Made by a program: the position numbers and the translations under genes
The notes under the pieces: model-generated
What the model was told of the DNA's origin: nothing
Seen by the model: only the letters and a program-made list of their open reading frames with translations
Database searches by the model: none
In this document: positions 1 through 8,667 of the stretch, in pieces
Position numbering within the stretch: position 1 is the stretch's first letter
Layout of the letters: every line of letters starts with the position of its first letter
Assembly (NCBI GenBank): GCA_004296455.1
Contig: AP018278.1
Span: 1-64,000, forward strand
Source: Calothrix sp. NIES-4101
GTDB lineage: Bacteria; Cyanobacteriota; Cyanobacteriia; Cyanobacteriales; Nostocaceae
DNA: 64,000 nucleotides
Direction: 5' to 3'

Positions 1-40
1 TCTAGCTAATTCGCCAACCACTGCTGAGTGGTGTGTGCGA

Positions 41-532
41 ATGGGCGGCAAAAAGCTTGTTTTAAGAAAAACAAGTCAGTATAGACGTAATTCCTACGGC
101 ACTCTCGTCCACAGTTTTGACAGACAGTACATAGAGCGCGACTGTCACACTACTTCTGATTTTTTGCATCTCCCTGAAACCAACAGAAAAAACGGTCTTC
201 ATTTCCATTTTTTCTCGCCCTTTACTGATAGAAGCAATACTTTATATCGCCTAGCGCCCGATGATGTTGACTACCTAAAACCTCCAGAGATTAAGTGTGA
301 TTTTATCCCTTTAGCTGCCGATAAAATGAGGCTGCCTCCCCTTAAAAAGTTTCTAGAAGAAGGCGGCTCTAGTCTCTTCGGCAATGTTCTAAGTGACCCC
401 GAATTTAAGCAGGAATATTTAGCTAAACATCCAGAAGTTGGGGAGCTAGTTTATTTAATGTTTGAAAATATGGTATCCGAATCAACCGATGATTTAGGGG
501 CGTTTTTGACTAAATATTTTAATGAAAACTAG
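41..532 (+). CDS. hypothetical plasmid protein
   Basis: I do not recognise this family. The protein of about 163 residues has no signal peptide, membrane segment or clear catalytic motif. The N-terminal third is basic and aromatic (RKTSQYRRNSYG), and the C-terminal third is acidic (ESTDDLGAFLTKYF). The frame stays open upstream to a GTG two codons earlier (position 35), but the ATG at 41 looks the more normal start. It is followed 81 bp later by another same-strand gene, so the two may be co-transcribed. The window begins just upstream, so the promoter is not visible. Confidence 0.6.
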   Translation: MGGKKLVLRKTSQYRRNSYGTLVHSFDRQYIERDCHTTSDFLHLPETNRKNGLHFHFFSPFTDRSNTLYRLAPDDVDYLKPPEIKCDFIPLAADKMRLPPLKKFLEEGGSSLFGNVLSDPEFKQEYLAKHPEVGELVYLMFENMVSESTDDLGAFLTKYFNEN

Positions 533-613
533 CTAATTTCTTCCTACGCCAAGTGAGGATAAGAACTGAACTTGGCGTAAAAATTTGCAAATCTACACAA
601 ATCGAGGTCTCTT

Positions 614-1153
614 ATGCCTTACACCAAAAAGCAGCTTGAAGAAGAGTTTAAGTTAAGTAAAAGCACAGTCCACAACCGTCTTCACGATTGTGGGCTTGAT
701 ACAACTAAGGCTCTATATTCTGACGAGGAGATTGAAGCTAATTTTAAAGTTGCCTGCGACATGATGCAAGCTGGTAGCAGCCGTAAAGAAGTTCGCGATC
801 GCTTCTCTGTTAAGGAAAGCAGTCAGGTAAATTCTTCAAGTAATCAGCAGTCAAACGCCTACGGCGTGCCAGATGTTTTGCAAGCTAGCGAGGCAATAAG
901 TGATGCTACAAAACAATATTTTGAGTCCGAAATTAATGATGCCGTCGAAGGTATATTACCCTACGTGCCTGTCATGATCAATGAAGCTATAAACAAGGCA
1001 ATTTCTTCCGGTAAGCTGCATGAAGTGATGCTTAAATTTGAGGAGCAAAGGCGTAAAGCTAAAGATGCCTACTATTCATCCTCTACCCTTGAAATACGGA
1101 ATCCTATAGGGGGGCTTACGGCTGGTTCTGATGATGAGGAGGATGAGGGATAA
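614..1153 (+). CDS. putative HTH DNA-binding plasmid protein
   Basis: The 179-residue protein opens with YTKKQLEEEFKLSKSTVHNR (residues 3-22), which reads as a helix-turn-helix, so DNA binding is inferred. The middle (about 75-85) is Ser/Asn/Gln-rich, and residues 105-150 look helical. The C-terminus is a run of acidic residues (SDDEEDEG). A GAGG sequence lies 8 bp before the ATG, which supports the start. It sits in a same-strand run of small plasmid genes. It could be a plasmid maintenance or transfer regulator, but nothing shows which. Confidence 0.6.
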   Translation: MPYTKKQLEEEFKLSKSTVHNRLHDCGLDTTKALYSDEEIEANFKVACDMMQAGSSRKEVRDRFSVKESSQVNSSSNQQSNAYGVPDVLQASEAISDATKQYFESEINDAVEGILPYVPVMINEAINKAISSGKLHEVMLKFEEQRRKAKDAYYSSSTLEIRNPIGGLTAGSDDEEDEG

Positions 1154-1278
1154 TTGGCTGCTAAAAAATGGTAACAACTTCTAATAAATTTAAGAAGTTA
1201 GTTTTGTAAGTGGTAAGTGTTTGTCTTGCTTGAATTTTTATCATTTTACTTTAATAAACCAAGCAAAGGATAACTGTT

Positions 1279-1764
1279 ATGAAAGATGATTTTGTGGCTG
1301 CTTTTAATGAGCTATTTCCTGACCTAAAAGGTTATTCAATTAAAGAGAAGGTAGCACTTCTTTTCTCTCCTTTTTACCTTGCATATTATCCACCAAAGTC
1401 AATTAAATTTATTGGTAAATATTTTTCTAGCGATAACAAATGCTGGCTGCTTTTTTCTAATGAAGAAACTTATTATCAACCACATTATGTAACTTACAAA
1501 GAAGAGCCAGATGGAAGTATTTCTATTTTCATTAAGCGTACTAACCTTGACACAACAATTCATAAATCAAATAAGCCAGAAGCATATGAAGTATTTTCCT
1601 TATTTGAATGGGAAGGCATTAATATAGAATGGGAAAGGATTAACAATGAAAAAATTGATTTAGAACACGAAAGTCTAAATCAAGATGCCTTTGGAATTTG
1701 CAACTGGTTTTGCGAGTATCCTTTTCCTAATAAAGAACTCCCAACCTTAAAATTCAGACTTTAA
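1279..1764 (+). CDS. hypothetical protein
   Basis: A 161-residue acidic protein rich in aromatic residues (for example WLLFSNEETYYQPHYVTY). It has no signal peptide or membrane segment and I recognise no family. AAGGA lies 8 bp upstream of the ATG, a good ribosome-binding site. It lies 51 bp before the papain-like gene on the same strand, so it could be an immunity or partner protein for that product. That is an inference from spacing alone. Confidence 0.55.
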   Translation: MKDDFVAAFNELFPDLKGYSIKEKVALLFSPFYLAYYPPKSIKFIGKYFSSDNKCWLLFSNEETYYQPHYVTYKEEPDGSISIFIKRTNLDTTIHKSNKPEAYEVFSLFEWEGINIEWERINNEKIDLEHESLNQDAFGICNWFCEYPFPNKELPTLKFRL

Positions 1765-1815
1765 GACAATATTTTTTTCTGTAAATAGTACACCTCACCC
1801 CTCCTCTCCAAATTT

Positions 1816-2514
1816 ATGGGAGACATTGAACTTCGTTTGCACAGCCGTTCAGAAGAAACTTCTAATCTTTTTAAAAAAGGTAATGGTCATAGCTGGATTT
1901 CAATTACTACTCCTGATGGCTATACTACTAGCTATGGATTATGGGCGGATAATCATAGTAACGTAAATTTATCACGTCAACAACAGGGTTGGGATGGTTC
2001 TGGAACTGCCATTAAGCAGAACATTGAATATGGTTTTGATAAACTTAAGTCATCTGTGAGTACATCATGGAAAATTAGCGATAAACAATATCGTACTTTT
2101 CAAGATTGCTTGAATAATTCTGAAACTTACCACGCCGCCAAAAACAACTGTGCTACTTGGGCAGCTAAGGTCACTCAAGATGTAACAGGCGAACGGGTTC
2201 ATAATAACTCAATTGTTACACCTTGGAGAGTTAAATTAGAGATTAATAGGATAAATGCAGAAAAAGAGATTAAATCTAATTATGAAAAAATTGACGCAAT
2301 TAAATCTAAAGATTTTTTAACGAAAATAGATCAGAAGATGCTAGAAAATTATGCCGGAGAAAATGAAACGCTGAACTTAGAGTTAGCGCGAACACGTACT
2401 GACATTACAAAAGCCGATGTTTACGAAAAACTTTTTTCTCTAGCTCCTAATAAGGTTTTAGATAAGGTCATTCAAAAGTACACTCAGCAAAGAAGTAATG
2501 AACCAGAGATGTAA
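1816..2514 (+). CDS. putative permuted papain-like (NlpC/LRAT-fold) hydrolase
   Basis: The N-terminal half has GHSWISI with His25 and, later, KNNCATWA with Cys112. This His-before-Cys order is what circularly permuted papain-fold enzymes (LRAT, permuted NlpC/P60) show, so amidase or thioesterase activity is inferred. The C-terminal half (about 140-232) is charged and predicted helical, possibly coiled coil (INAEKEIKSNYEKIDAIKSK). There is no signal peptide. The upstream region has no strong ribosome-binding site, so translation may be coupled to the preceding gene. A plasmid-borne effector or toxin whose partner is the 161-residue protein upstream is possible but unproven. Confidence 0.5.
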   Translation: MGDIELRLHSRSEETSNLFKKGNGHSWISITTPDGYTTSYGLWADNHSNVNLSRQQQGWDGSGTAIKQNIEYGFDKLKSSVSTSWKISDKQYRTFQDCLNNSETYHAAKNNCATWAAKVTQDVTGERVHNNSIVTPWRVKLEINRINAEKEIKSNYEKIDAIKSKDFLTKIDQKMLENYAGENETLNLELARTRTDITKADVYEKLFSLAPNKVLDKVIQKYTQQRSNEPEM

Positions 2515-2533
2515 TTTAAAAAACCTACTGCGA

Positions 2534-2575
2534 GGACTACTCGCAGTATAAAAGAAGACAAACTGCGAGTAGTCC
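2534..2575. terminator. 14-bp perfect inverted repeat downstream of the papain-like gene
   Basis: GGACTACTCGCAGT (2534-2547) is perfectly complemented by ACTGCGAGTAGTCC (2562-2575) across a 14-bp spacer. It lies 20 bp after the stop codon, which fits transcript termination. There is no T-tract, so it may be a processed 3' end or a mobile-element footprint instead. Confidence 0.4.
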
Positions 2576-2717
2576 CCTTAAACCCACATTCAAAGTTCAA
2601 GCCGAGCCTAAATGAAGCACCTAAAGACCCTTGGATGAACCTAAATTTCACTTCCAAGGAAGCCCAAAGCTAACTAAATGGTAAGTTTACTATCACACTA
2701 TTTTTACATTTTAGCAA

Positions 2718-2942
2718 TCAAATTTTTTGCTGTTTTGGTCTCCCCGTTTTGTAATACGGCATCTTATCAGCAACTTCTTTTACTTTTTCATTAGGAGTTT
2801 TTTCTAACACTGCTAGCGCTAATCTTAAAACGAAGCTTGTGCTTGGCATAAAGAGAATGTCTTTCTCGTCTAGGTTTTTTTGTAAGTTTTCTAATCGGTT
2901 TAGGTCTTCTGGATGAAGGGATATTGATAAGCGCGATCGCAT
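2718..2942 (-). CDS. small ribbon-helix-helix-like protein
   Basis: The 74-residue protein starts MRSRLSISLHPEDLNRLENL and continues with a helix-rich segment, a pattern of MetJ/Arc/CopG-type DNA-binding proteins. The C-terminus is basic (KTGRPKQQKI), like the tails of other RHH proteins in this window. The start codon overlaps a HIP1 octamer. It is transcribed divergently from the asparaginase-like gene and could repress that intergenic region. No toxin partner is visible next to it. Confidence 0.55.
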   Translation of the reverse strand: MRSRLSISLHPEDLNRLENLQKNLDEKDILFMPSTSFVLRLALAVLEKTPNEKVKEVADKMPYYKTGRPKQQKI

Positions 2943-3083
2943 ATTTGAATCTTAACTTTACTATTGAGAAATAATATAAAAATACAATTTTTTCAAGTTA
3001 TACTCGATACTAAGTACTTTGCTAGCATATGAAATATTCATAGCATTTAGCTTATAAGTGACTTGCAAAAATGAGAATTAATT

Positions 3084-4013
3084 ATGTCAGAAATGATTGT
3101 GTTAAGTAATGGAGAAGGTTTAGTTGGAATGCCTGTGGCAGCTAAAATGCTTCTTGATAAAGAGTCCAGCTTAAAAACCGTAGAAGAAGGTATTAAGCAA
3201 GTTGAACTTAGCCCTAGAGTAACGTGTGTAGGGCTTGGAGGTACGCCTAATCTTCTTAGAGAAGTAGAGTGCGATGCTGCAATAATGAATGGTACAACAT
3301 TAGAGTGTGGCTCCGTTGGTGCATTAGAGGGGTATGCCCATCCGATCGTAGTTGCAAAAGCAGTAATGGAAAAGCTCCCTCATGTATTTTTAGTAGGAAA
3401 AGGAGCTGCACGGTTTGCTAAAGAGATTGGAGCGGAACCTGCTAATCTCCTAACTGAGGAAGCAATTTCTAATTATTCCAGTTGGATTAAAAAAAACAAT
3501 ATTCCTGAAAATATTTTTAAAGACAAAGACCTATCGCTATTACCATACGCTAACTTGTCTGCTAACGAGAACCTATCCAAAGGAACAACAATATTTTTGG
3601 CTAGAGATAGTAAAGGCAATATTGCAGGGGGGACAAGCACCTCTGGCTGGGAGTATAAGTATCCTGGAAGGCTCGGCGACTCGCCAATAATTGGTGCTGG
3701 TTTGTATGTTGATAATCGATACGGCGGTGCAGCTTGTACCCATACAGGAGAAATGACAATTCGTGCAGGTACGGCACGGGCAGTTGTTGCCTACATGAAA
3801 AAAGGAGCTACTGCCGAGGAAGCTTGCCACGATGCTGTTGATGATTTATCAGCACTTAAAAGGGGGTTTATCGGAACAGTTGTTATTCACGCAATTGATG
3901 CTCAGGGAAATCCATACGTAATTAGCACCGAGAAAACTGATACTCTTCGTTACTGTATTTGGACAGATGTTTCGCTTGAAATTGAGCAAAAAAAGCCTGT
4001 TATGGTGGATTAA
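3084..4013 (+). CDS. glycosylasparaginase / isoaspartyl-peptidase-like Ntn hydrolase (T2 family)
   Basis: The family hallmark is seen around residues 166-215: KGT with Thr168 aligning with the autocatalytic nucleophile, then GNIAGGTSTSG, GRLGDSPIIGAG and YGGAACTHTGE. Family members self-cleave before the Thr and then hydrolyse N-glycosyl-asparagine or isoaspartyl bonds. At 309 residues it is full length. The residue before the Thr is Gly rather than the Asp of animal glycosylasparaginases, as in plant-type asparaginases. No signal peptide is seen, so it should be cytoplasmic. It converges on the WD40 gene and has no functional partner nearby. Confidence 0.8.
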   Translation: MSEMIVLSNGEGLVGMPVAAKMLLDKESSLKTVEEGIKQVELSPRVTCVGLGGTPNLLREVECDAAIMNGTTLECGSVGALEGYAHPIVVAKAVMEKLPHVFLVGKGAARFAKEIGAEPANLLTEEAISNYSSWIKKNNIPENIFKDKDLSLLPYANLSANENLSKGTTIFLARDSKGNIAGGTSTSGWEYKYPGRLGDSPIIGAGLYVDNRYGGAACTHTGEMTIRAGTARAVVAYMKKGATAEEACHDAVDDLSALKRGFIGTVVIHAIDAQGNPYVISTEKTDTLRYCIWTDVSLEIEQKKPVMVD

Positions 4014-4034
4014 AATTTATCTGTAAAAGGGACT

Positions 4035-4075
4035 GTAAAACACTAGACTTAATATGACACTGCCGTGTTTTTTAC
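4035..4075. terminator. possible bidirectional terminator between convergent genes
   Basis: GTAAAACAC (4035-4043) pairs with GTGTTTTTTAC (4065-4075), with T- and A-rich flanks on either side. It lies between the convergent asparaginase-like and WD40 genes. The loop is long (about 21 nt), so this call is weak. Confidence 0.35.
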
Positions 4076-4078
4076 AAT

Positions 4079-7000
4079 TTAGTTCTCTATCTCCACTGCC
4101 CCCAAAGCTTTAAGTGTAGATATTTGTGCTTCTGTTAAACCTTGCGCGCCAGTAACATTCATACCTTCATAAGGTCTGGGTATATTTAATACGTGAGTAC
4201 AAAAACAGGTTTCCACATCCCAAAATCTTATGGTCTCATCTTCGCTTGCACTGATAAGAATTAAATTTTGAGCATCAAACCCAAAAGTTACTGAACAAAC
4301 ATTATTAGTGTGACCTTCTAAAATATTTAGCATCTGCCCTGTTTGAAAACACCAAAGCCTTACTGTTTGGTCTAAACTACAAGTCGCTAATAATTGACCA
4401 TCAGGGCTGAAGCACACATCATTAACATCATTTGTATGTCCTTCTAGTACATGTATAATTTCACCAGAACTGACGTTCCATAATCTGACTGTTTTATCAC
4501 TACTAGTACTTGCCAATGTTCGACCATCGGGGCTAAATGCTATTGCTCGTACAGCACTAGTGTGCCCTTCCAGAATTGAAGTACATTTACCATCCCGCAC
4601 ATGCCACAGTTTGATAGTCCTAACTTTATCGCCACTAGCTAAAAGTTGACCATCAGGACTAAACTTTACAGAATTTATTCTAGCAGCATTTCCTCTTAAG
4701 ATGTTTGTACACTCACCAGTTTTAGCAATCCACAATCTTATTGTTTTGTCGTCCCCTGCGCTTGCTAAGGTCTGACCGTCTGGGCTAAAGGCGATTGAGC
4801 GAATCACGTTAGTGTGCCCTTTTAAGGTTCTTATACACTCACCTTTCTCTGCCTGCCATAATTTCACAGTTTTATCTCCACTTCCACTAGCAAGTAAGTA
4901 ACTGTCTGACGGGCTAAAAGCAACTGACCATACAATATGACCGTGACCTTGCAACAGTCCTACGAAATTGTTGGTTTTACTATCCCATATTCTAATAGTT
5001 CCATCTTCGCATCCAACAGCTAATAGTTGCTGATTAAGGCTGCAAGTAACTGACCATAAACTATTCATATAACCTTGCAAGATTTTAAGGCATTTACCAT
5101 CTTGTGCTTGCCAAATTCTTACAGCTTGATCACCGCTTCCGCTAGCGATTTTTCGGCTGTCATGGCTGTAGGCGATAGACCATATAGTGCTAAGGTGTCC
5201 CTGAAGGATTTTTATACACTTGTGTGTTTTAATATCCCATATGCGTATTGTTCTGTCGCTACTGCTACTGACTAAAGTTTGGTTATCAGGACTAAATGCA
5301 ACTGCCAATACTTCACTATCGTGATCTTGAAAAATCTTTAGACACTGACCATCTTCTACGTTCCACAAGCATACCGTTTTATCAAAGCTTCCACTGGCTA
5401 AAAATTGACCATTGGAACTATAAGATATTGATCTGATACCTAAACTGTGTGCTTGTAATGTTTTAAGACATTCACCATCGTTTACTCGCCAAAACTTGAT
5501 TATACCATCACTACTTGCACTTGCTATAATTTCGCAATCGGGACTAAAAGCAACTGAAAATACCCAATTCGTGTGCCCTTCCAATGTTCTAAGGCATTCA
5601 CCGTTTTGTAAATTCCAAAACTTTATTGTTTGGTCGCCACTAGCACTTGCTATAATTTCGCCATCAGGACTAAAAGCAACGGATGATACTTTATTATTAT
5701 GTCCTAAAATAGTTTCTAGACAGCCTCCACTTTGAACTTCCCACAATTTTATGGTGCCGTCTTCGCTAGCACTGGCTAAAGTTTCTCCATCAGGGCTAAA
5801 AGCAATACTCTGAATCCAGCTACTATGACCTCTACAAATTGAAATTTGCTGCCCGTTACTTGCTTGCAATATGCTAATTTCATTTTTGGTATGACCGACT
5901 GCTAAAAAACGACCGTCCAAACTGTATTGAACCGAAGCAATATTACCAAAAGTTTGAGTAAAAACGGATTTAAAAAAATTAGAATGTGCAAAGTTAACTC
6001 TAAATAAACTTACTCCTTGAAGATAAGCTTGCCAAATAGATATTCGTGAAAAATCATAATCACTTAAATCTACTCCCATGCAGTTTAGTAAATTAATAAC
6101 ATTACCTGCTGTATAGCCTGATTTTAAGTTTTTTTTCTGAGTGCAAAGGATAATTTTATTAAGTTGTTTTGTGATAAAAATTTCATTTATCTCTTGAGAG
6201 ATTTTATTAATAATCGGCTTCATAATCACTCGTTTCTGAGATTCTCTAACAAAATCTTTTGTTTCTGCCTCTATCAAAGTATGACTATTTAAAACATTAG
6301 ATTTTGCTGATTTTATTTCTCTACAAACTTGCTGGATCAGTTGTTCAATCATATATTCACTCAACACTGCCTGTAGGGTAAAACCAGTATTAGATTTTGT
6401 AATTGGCAGTCGTCTGTTCAGTAGTTCAAGGCTTTCGGCAACTTTTTCTTTTGCATCTAACGTAACAATTTTGTCTCTTAGTAATTCAATCGCCACTGGT
6501 TCACGACTTATGGCAAGCCAGTACATAATCTCTTTCTCTGCTTCAGATAGGCGATTAAAATGCCAATTTAGTAAATCTTTTAAGTCACCAAAGAGATTTC
6601 TACCTATTTCAAGAAACTTTGCAATATTTCCATTAAAGACCCAAAAAATGTGTCTCGAAACAATTTCTAATGCTAGAGGGTTGCCATCATAGAAATTAAT
6701 TAATTCTTCCCATTCATCATCAGTGCCAAAGAAAGTACCATTATCTTCTATAATTTTGCGACCCTCTAGTTTATCTAATCCGCTCAAATGTAGCGATCGC
6801 ACAGGTCTGTTTTCGCCTTCTATTAGTGCAATTTCTTGCGGCTTTTCTCGGCTGGTAAGTATTACGCAGCTTTTATGTTGTGCTTCTCCAAGCATTTTAA
6901 AAAGCCTACCGTAATCTTCAAAACCATCTTTGTACTGTCCTGCAAGCTTAGAACCTTGTAGCACGGATTCAGCGTTATCTAGAATTATTAAGCAGCGATG

Positions 7001-7729
7001 TTTACGTAGGTAGCTAAGTAGTTTGTTTATTTTGTCGCTGAAAATCTCAGGTAAATTGGTTTCCTGCTCATTAGAAATAAATTTTACTAGGTCATCTACT
7101 ATGTATTGTGCAGAAGGTTCACTAAGTAGCGATCGCCAAATGACATATTCAAACTCTCCTTGGGTTTGTTGTGCCACCTTCATCGAAAGGGCACTTTTGC
7201 CGATACCACCCTTACCAAGTTTTATAGATAGTCTTGTTTTACCAATACCGCCAATTCCTAAGATTGCGATTAGGCGGCAGCGGTCTTCTAATATCCATTT
7301 TTCTAAGGTTGATATTTCTTCATGGCGACCATAGAAGGAGGTAGCTGAGAGGTCGGGGGCATCGCCCCAATCTTGGTGGCTGTCTGATATCTGCGTAGTT
7401 GCTTGATTTTCTTTAGTAGGAGGAATTATATTTGTTGGCGAGTCTGCAATTTCTTCCCAGTTGAGACCTAATAAATCGCAGAAAGCTTTGAAGTTAACAG
7501 CCTTAATCGGTTCTTGGACAGCTAAAAAGCGATTCCATGTAGCACGAGATACGCTTCCTTCTTGTATCTCTCCATTAGATGTATAGCTTTTAGGCAGCAA
7601 CTTGCTAGCCTCTTCTGCCCAATCTTCACCGTACTTTGCCCAGCCTGTCTCGCTTGAAATCCTTGTTATTGCTTCTTCGATTTTTTTTAGACCTTCTGGA
7701 GACGCTTTTAAGCTGGGCATCGCTATCAT
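4079..7729 (-). CDS. STAND NTPase: HTH-like N-terminus, NB-ARC domain, 14 WD40 repeats
   Basis: A 1216-residue protein. Residues 1-100 form the short helical domain usual before cyanobacterial NB-ARC proteins (SLKASPEGLKKIEEA, LLGLNWEEI). Residues 133-470 are an NTPase with Walker A GIGGIGKT (158-165), kinase-2 CLIILDNAES and sensor ILTSR. A second P-loop, GKGGIGKS (172-179), follows the first, as if about 13 residues had been duplicated in frame. From about 615 there are 14 WD40 repeats, enough for two seven-bladed propellers. The C-terminal tail (MNVTGAQGLTEAQ) is typical of these proteins. STAND ATPases switch on upon ligand sensing, and many act in bacterial immunity or regulation; the ligand here is unknown. 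The ATG at 7720 is an alternative start. Confidence 0.85.
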   Translation of the reverse strand: MIAMPSLKASPEGLKKIEEAITRISSETGWAKYGEDWAEEASKLLPKSYTSNGEIQEGSVSRATWNRFLAVQEPIKAVNFKAFCDLLGLNWEEIADSPTNIIPPTKENQATTQISDSHQDWGDAPDLSATSFYGRHEEISTLEKWILEDRCRLIAILGIGGIGKTRLSIKLGKGGIGKSALSMKVAQQTQGEFEYVIWRSLLSEPSAQYIVDDLVKFISNEQETNLPEIFSDKINKLLSYLRKHRCLIILDNAESVLQGSKLAGQYKDGFEDYGRLFKMLGEAQHKSCVILTSREKPQEIALIEGENRPVRSLHLSGLDKLEGRKIIEDNGTFFGTDDEWEELINFYDGNPLALEIVSRHIFWVFNGNIAKFLEIGRNLFGDLKDLLNWHFNRLSEAEKEIMYWLAISREPVAIELLRDKIVTLDAKEKVAESLELLNRRLPITKSNTGFTLQAVLSEYMIEQLIQQVCREIKSAKSNVLNSHTLIEAETKDFVRESQKRVIMKPIINKISQEINEIFITKQLNKIILCTQKKNLKSGYTAGNVINLLNCMGVDLSDYDFSRISIWQAYLQGVSLFRVNFAHSNFFKSVFTQTFGNIASVQYSLDGRFLAVGHTKNEISILQASNGQQISICRGHSSWIQSIAFSPDGETLASASEDGTIKLWEVQSGGCLETILGHNNKVSSVAFSPDGEIIASASGDQTIKFWNLQNGECLRTLEGHTNWVFSVAFSPDCEIIASASSDGIIKFWRVNDGECLKTLQAHSLGIRSISYSSNGQFLASGSFDKTVCLWNVEDGQCLKIFQDHDSEVLAVAFSPDNQTLVSSSSDRTIRIWDIKTHKCIKILQGHLSTIWSIAYSHDSRKIASGSGDQAVRIWQAQDGKCLKILQGYMNSLWSVTCSLNQQLLAVGCEDGTIRIWDSKTNNFVGLLQGHGHIVWSVAFSPSDSYLLASGSGDKTVKLWQAEKGECIRTLKGHTNVIRSIAFSPDGQTLASAGDDKTIRLWIAKTGECTNILRGNAARINSVKFSPDGQLLASGDKVRTIKLWHVRDGKCTSILEGHTSAVRAIAFSPDGRTLASTSSDKTVRLWNVSSGEIIHVLEGHTNDVNDVCFSPDGQLLATCSLDQTVRLWCFQTGQMLNILEGHTNNVCSVTFGFDAQNLILISASEDETIRFWDVETCFCTHVLNIPRPYEGMNVTGAQGLTEAQISTLKALGAVEIEN

Positions 7730-8667
7730 CTACTCGCTGATTCGTCAATAGCATTTTCCCATCATTTTGCTATATCTGCAAGTGAGCTGGTTTTGAGATT
7801 GTAAGTTTCACAGCATAAAGGTTTAATACAAACATTAAGTAATTCAAGTTCTTCGGTTTTTTTAATGGAGAAACTGGTCAAAAATCGTTGAAAGCCTTAC
7901 TGCATAGGGATTTAGCGACACAAAATACCATAATTGCTTGTAATCCTTATTCCACAATGGTTTTGCTAAAACAAATTCCCAATCTACATAAAAGGAAGGG
8001 AGCAATGCGATTTTGTAAGGTAGGGGGAAGAACGCGCGATCGCAAATTGTCATACTAAGGAACGCAAGAGCCGGAATTCATTATAAGTAGGTGGTGCTAA
8101 TTAAACTTAAGATTATTTCAAGCTGGACAAGGGTTTCAAGTCATCTTATTTTACGTTTAATTCATCCTCCCTACTTAGTAGAACCAATATGATTGATAAT
8201 AATAATTATTATTATTACGAAAATGAATGAAATGCAAGAATTATTCACACGTTATTTCTTTGATAACTATTGGAGCTTAGTGATGCAGAAAAGTCTAGAA
8301 ACCCGCATCATGTCGTAGTCTTAACCTAAGACATATTTTAACAGCCTTTATTCAAAGCCTTGTAAATAGGGTGTTTCAAGAGGCTAATTTACCTAAATAA
8401 TATTTCAAATAAGACCCAAAAAAGTTTTCTGCACCACTAAGCTGTGAGTATGTAAGACGAAGCCAAAACAAAACCAAAAAAATACCACAAAAAAATTAAA
8501 CTCCAAAAATCACTGACATACAGGTGTCAACGATCTCTCCTTATTATTGAGGGTATGACCTGATACAAGCATCAGCATTATGCTGATACTTTTTTTGTCT
8601 TACAGAAAAAAATCTCGATGCAAACATAAAACAAATCTGTACCTACCAGCAAGGAAGGTAAACTGAG
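7730..8667. other. 938-bp intergenic region without a convincing gene
   Basis: The stretch is AT-rich with stop codons in most frames. It includes an imperfect AT palindrome near 8190-8215 and one HIP1 octamer near 8035. A 63-codon minus-strand frame at 7862-8053 lacks a good ribosome-binding site, and I do not call it. The promoter of the biosynthetic operon must lie in the distal part. Confidence 0.6.
8571..8596 (+). terminator. hairpin plus T-tract ahead of the biosynthetic operon
   Basis: ATCAGCAT-T-ATGCTGAT (8571-8587) is a perfect 8-bp stem with a 1-nt centre, followed within 3 nt by seven T residues. It reads toward the operon and ends 71 bp before the first ATG. It could be an attenuator in the operon leader, or the terminator of an upstream transcript that carries no visible gene. 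Confidence 0.55.

Noticed and set aside
4075-7729. Several plus-strand frames opposite the WD40 gene
   Set aside because: Shadows of the repeated WD40 codons.
7862-8053. 63-codon minus-strand frame
   Set aside because: No ribosome-binding site, no family pattern, and composition like the surrounding noncoding DNA.
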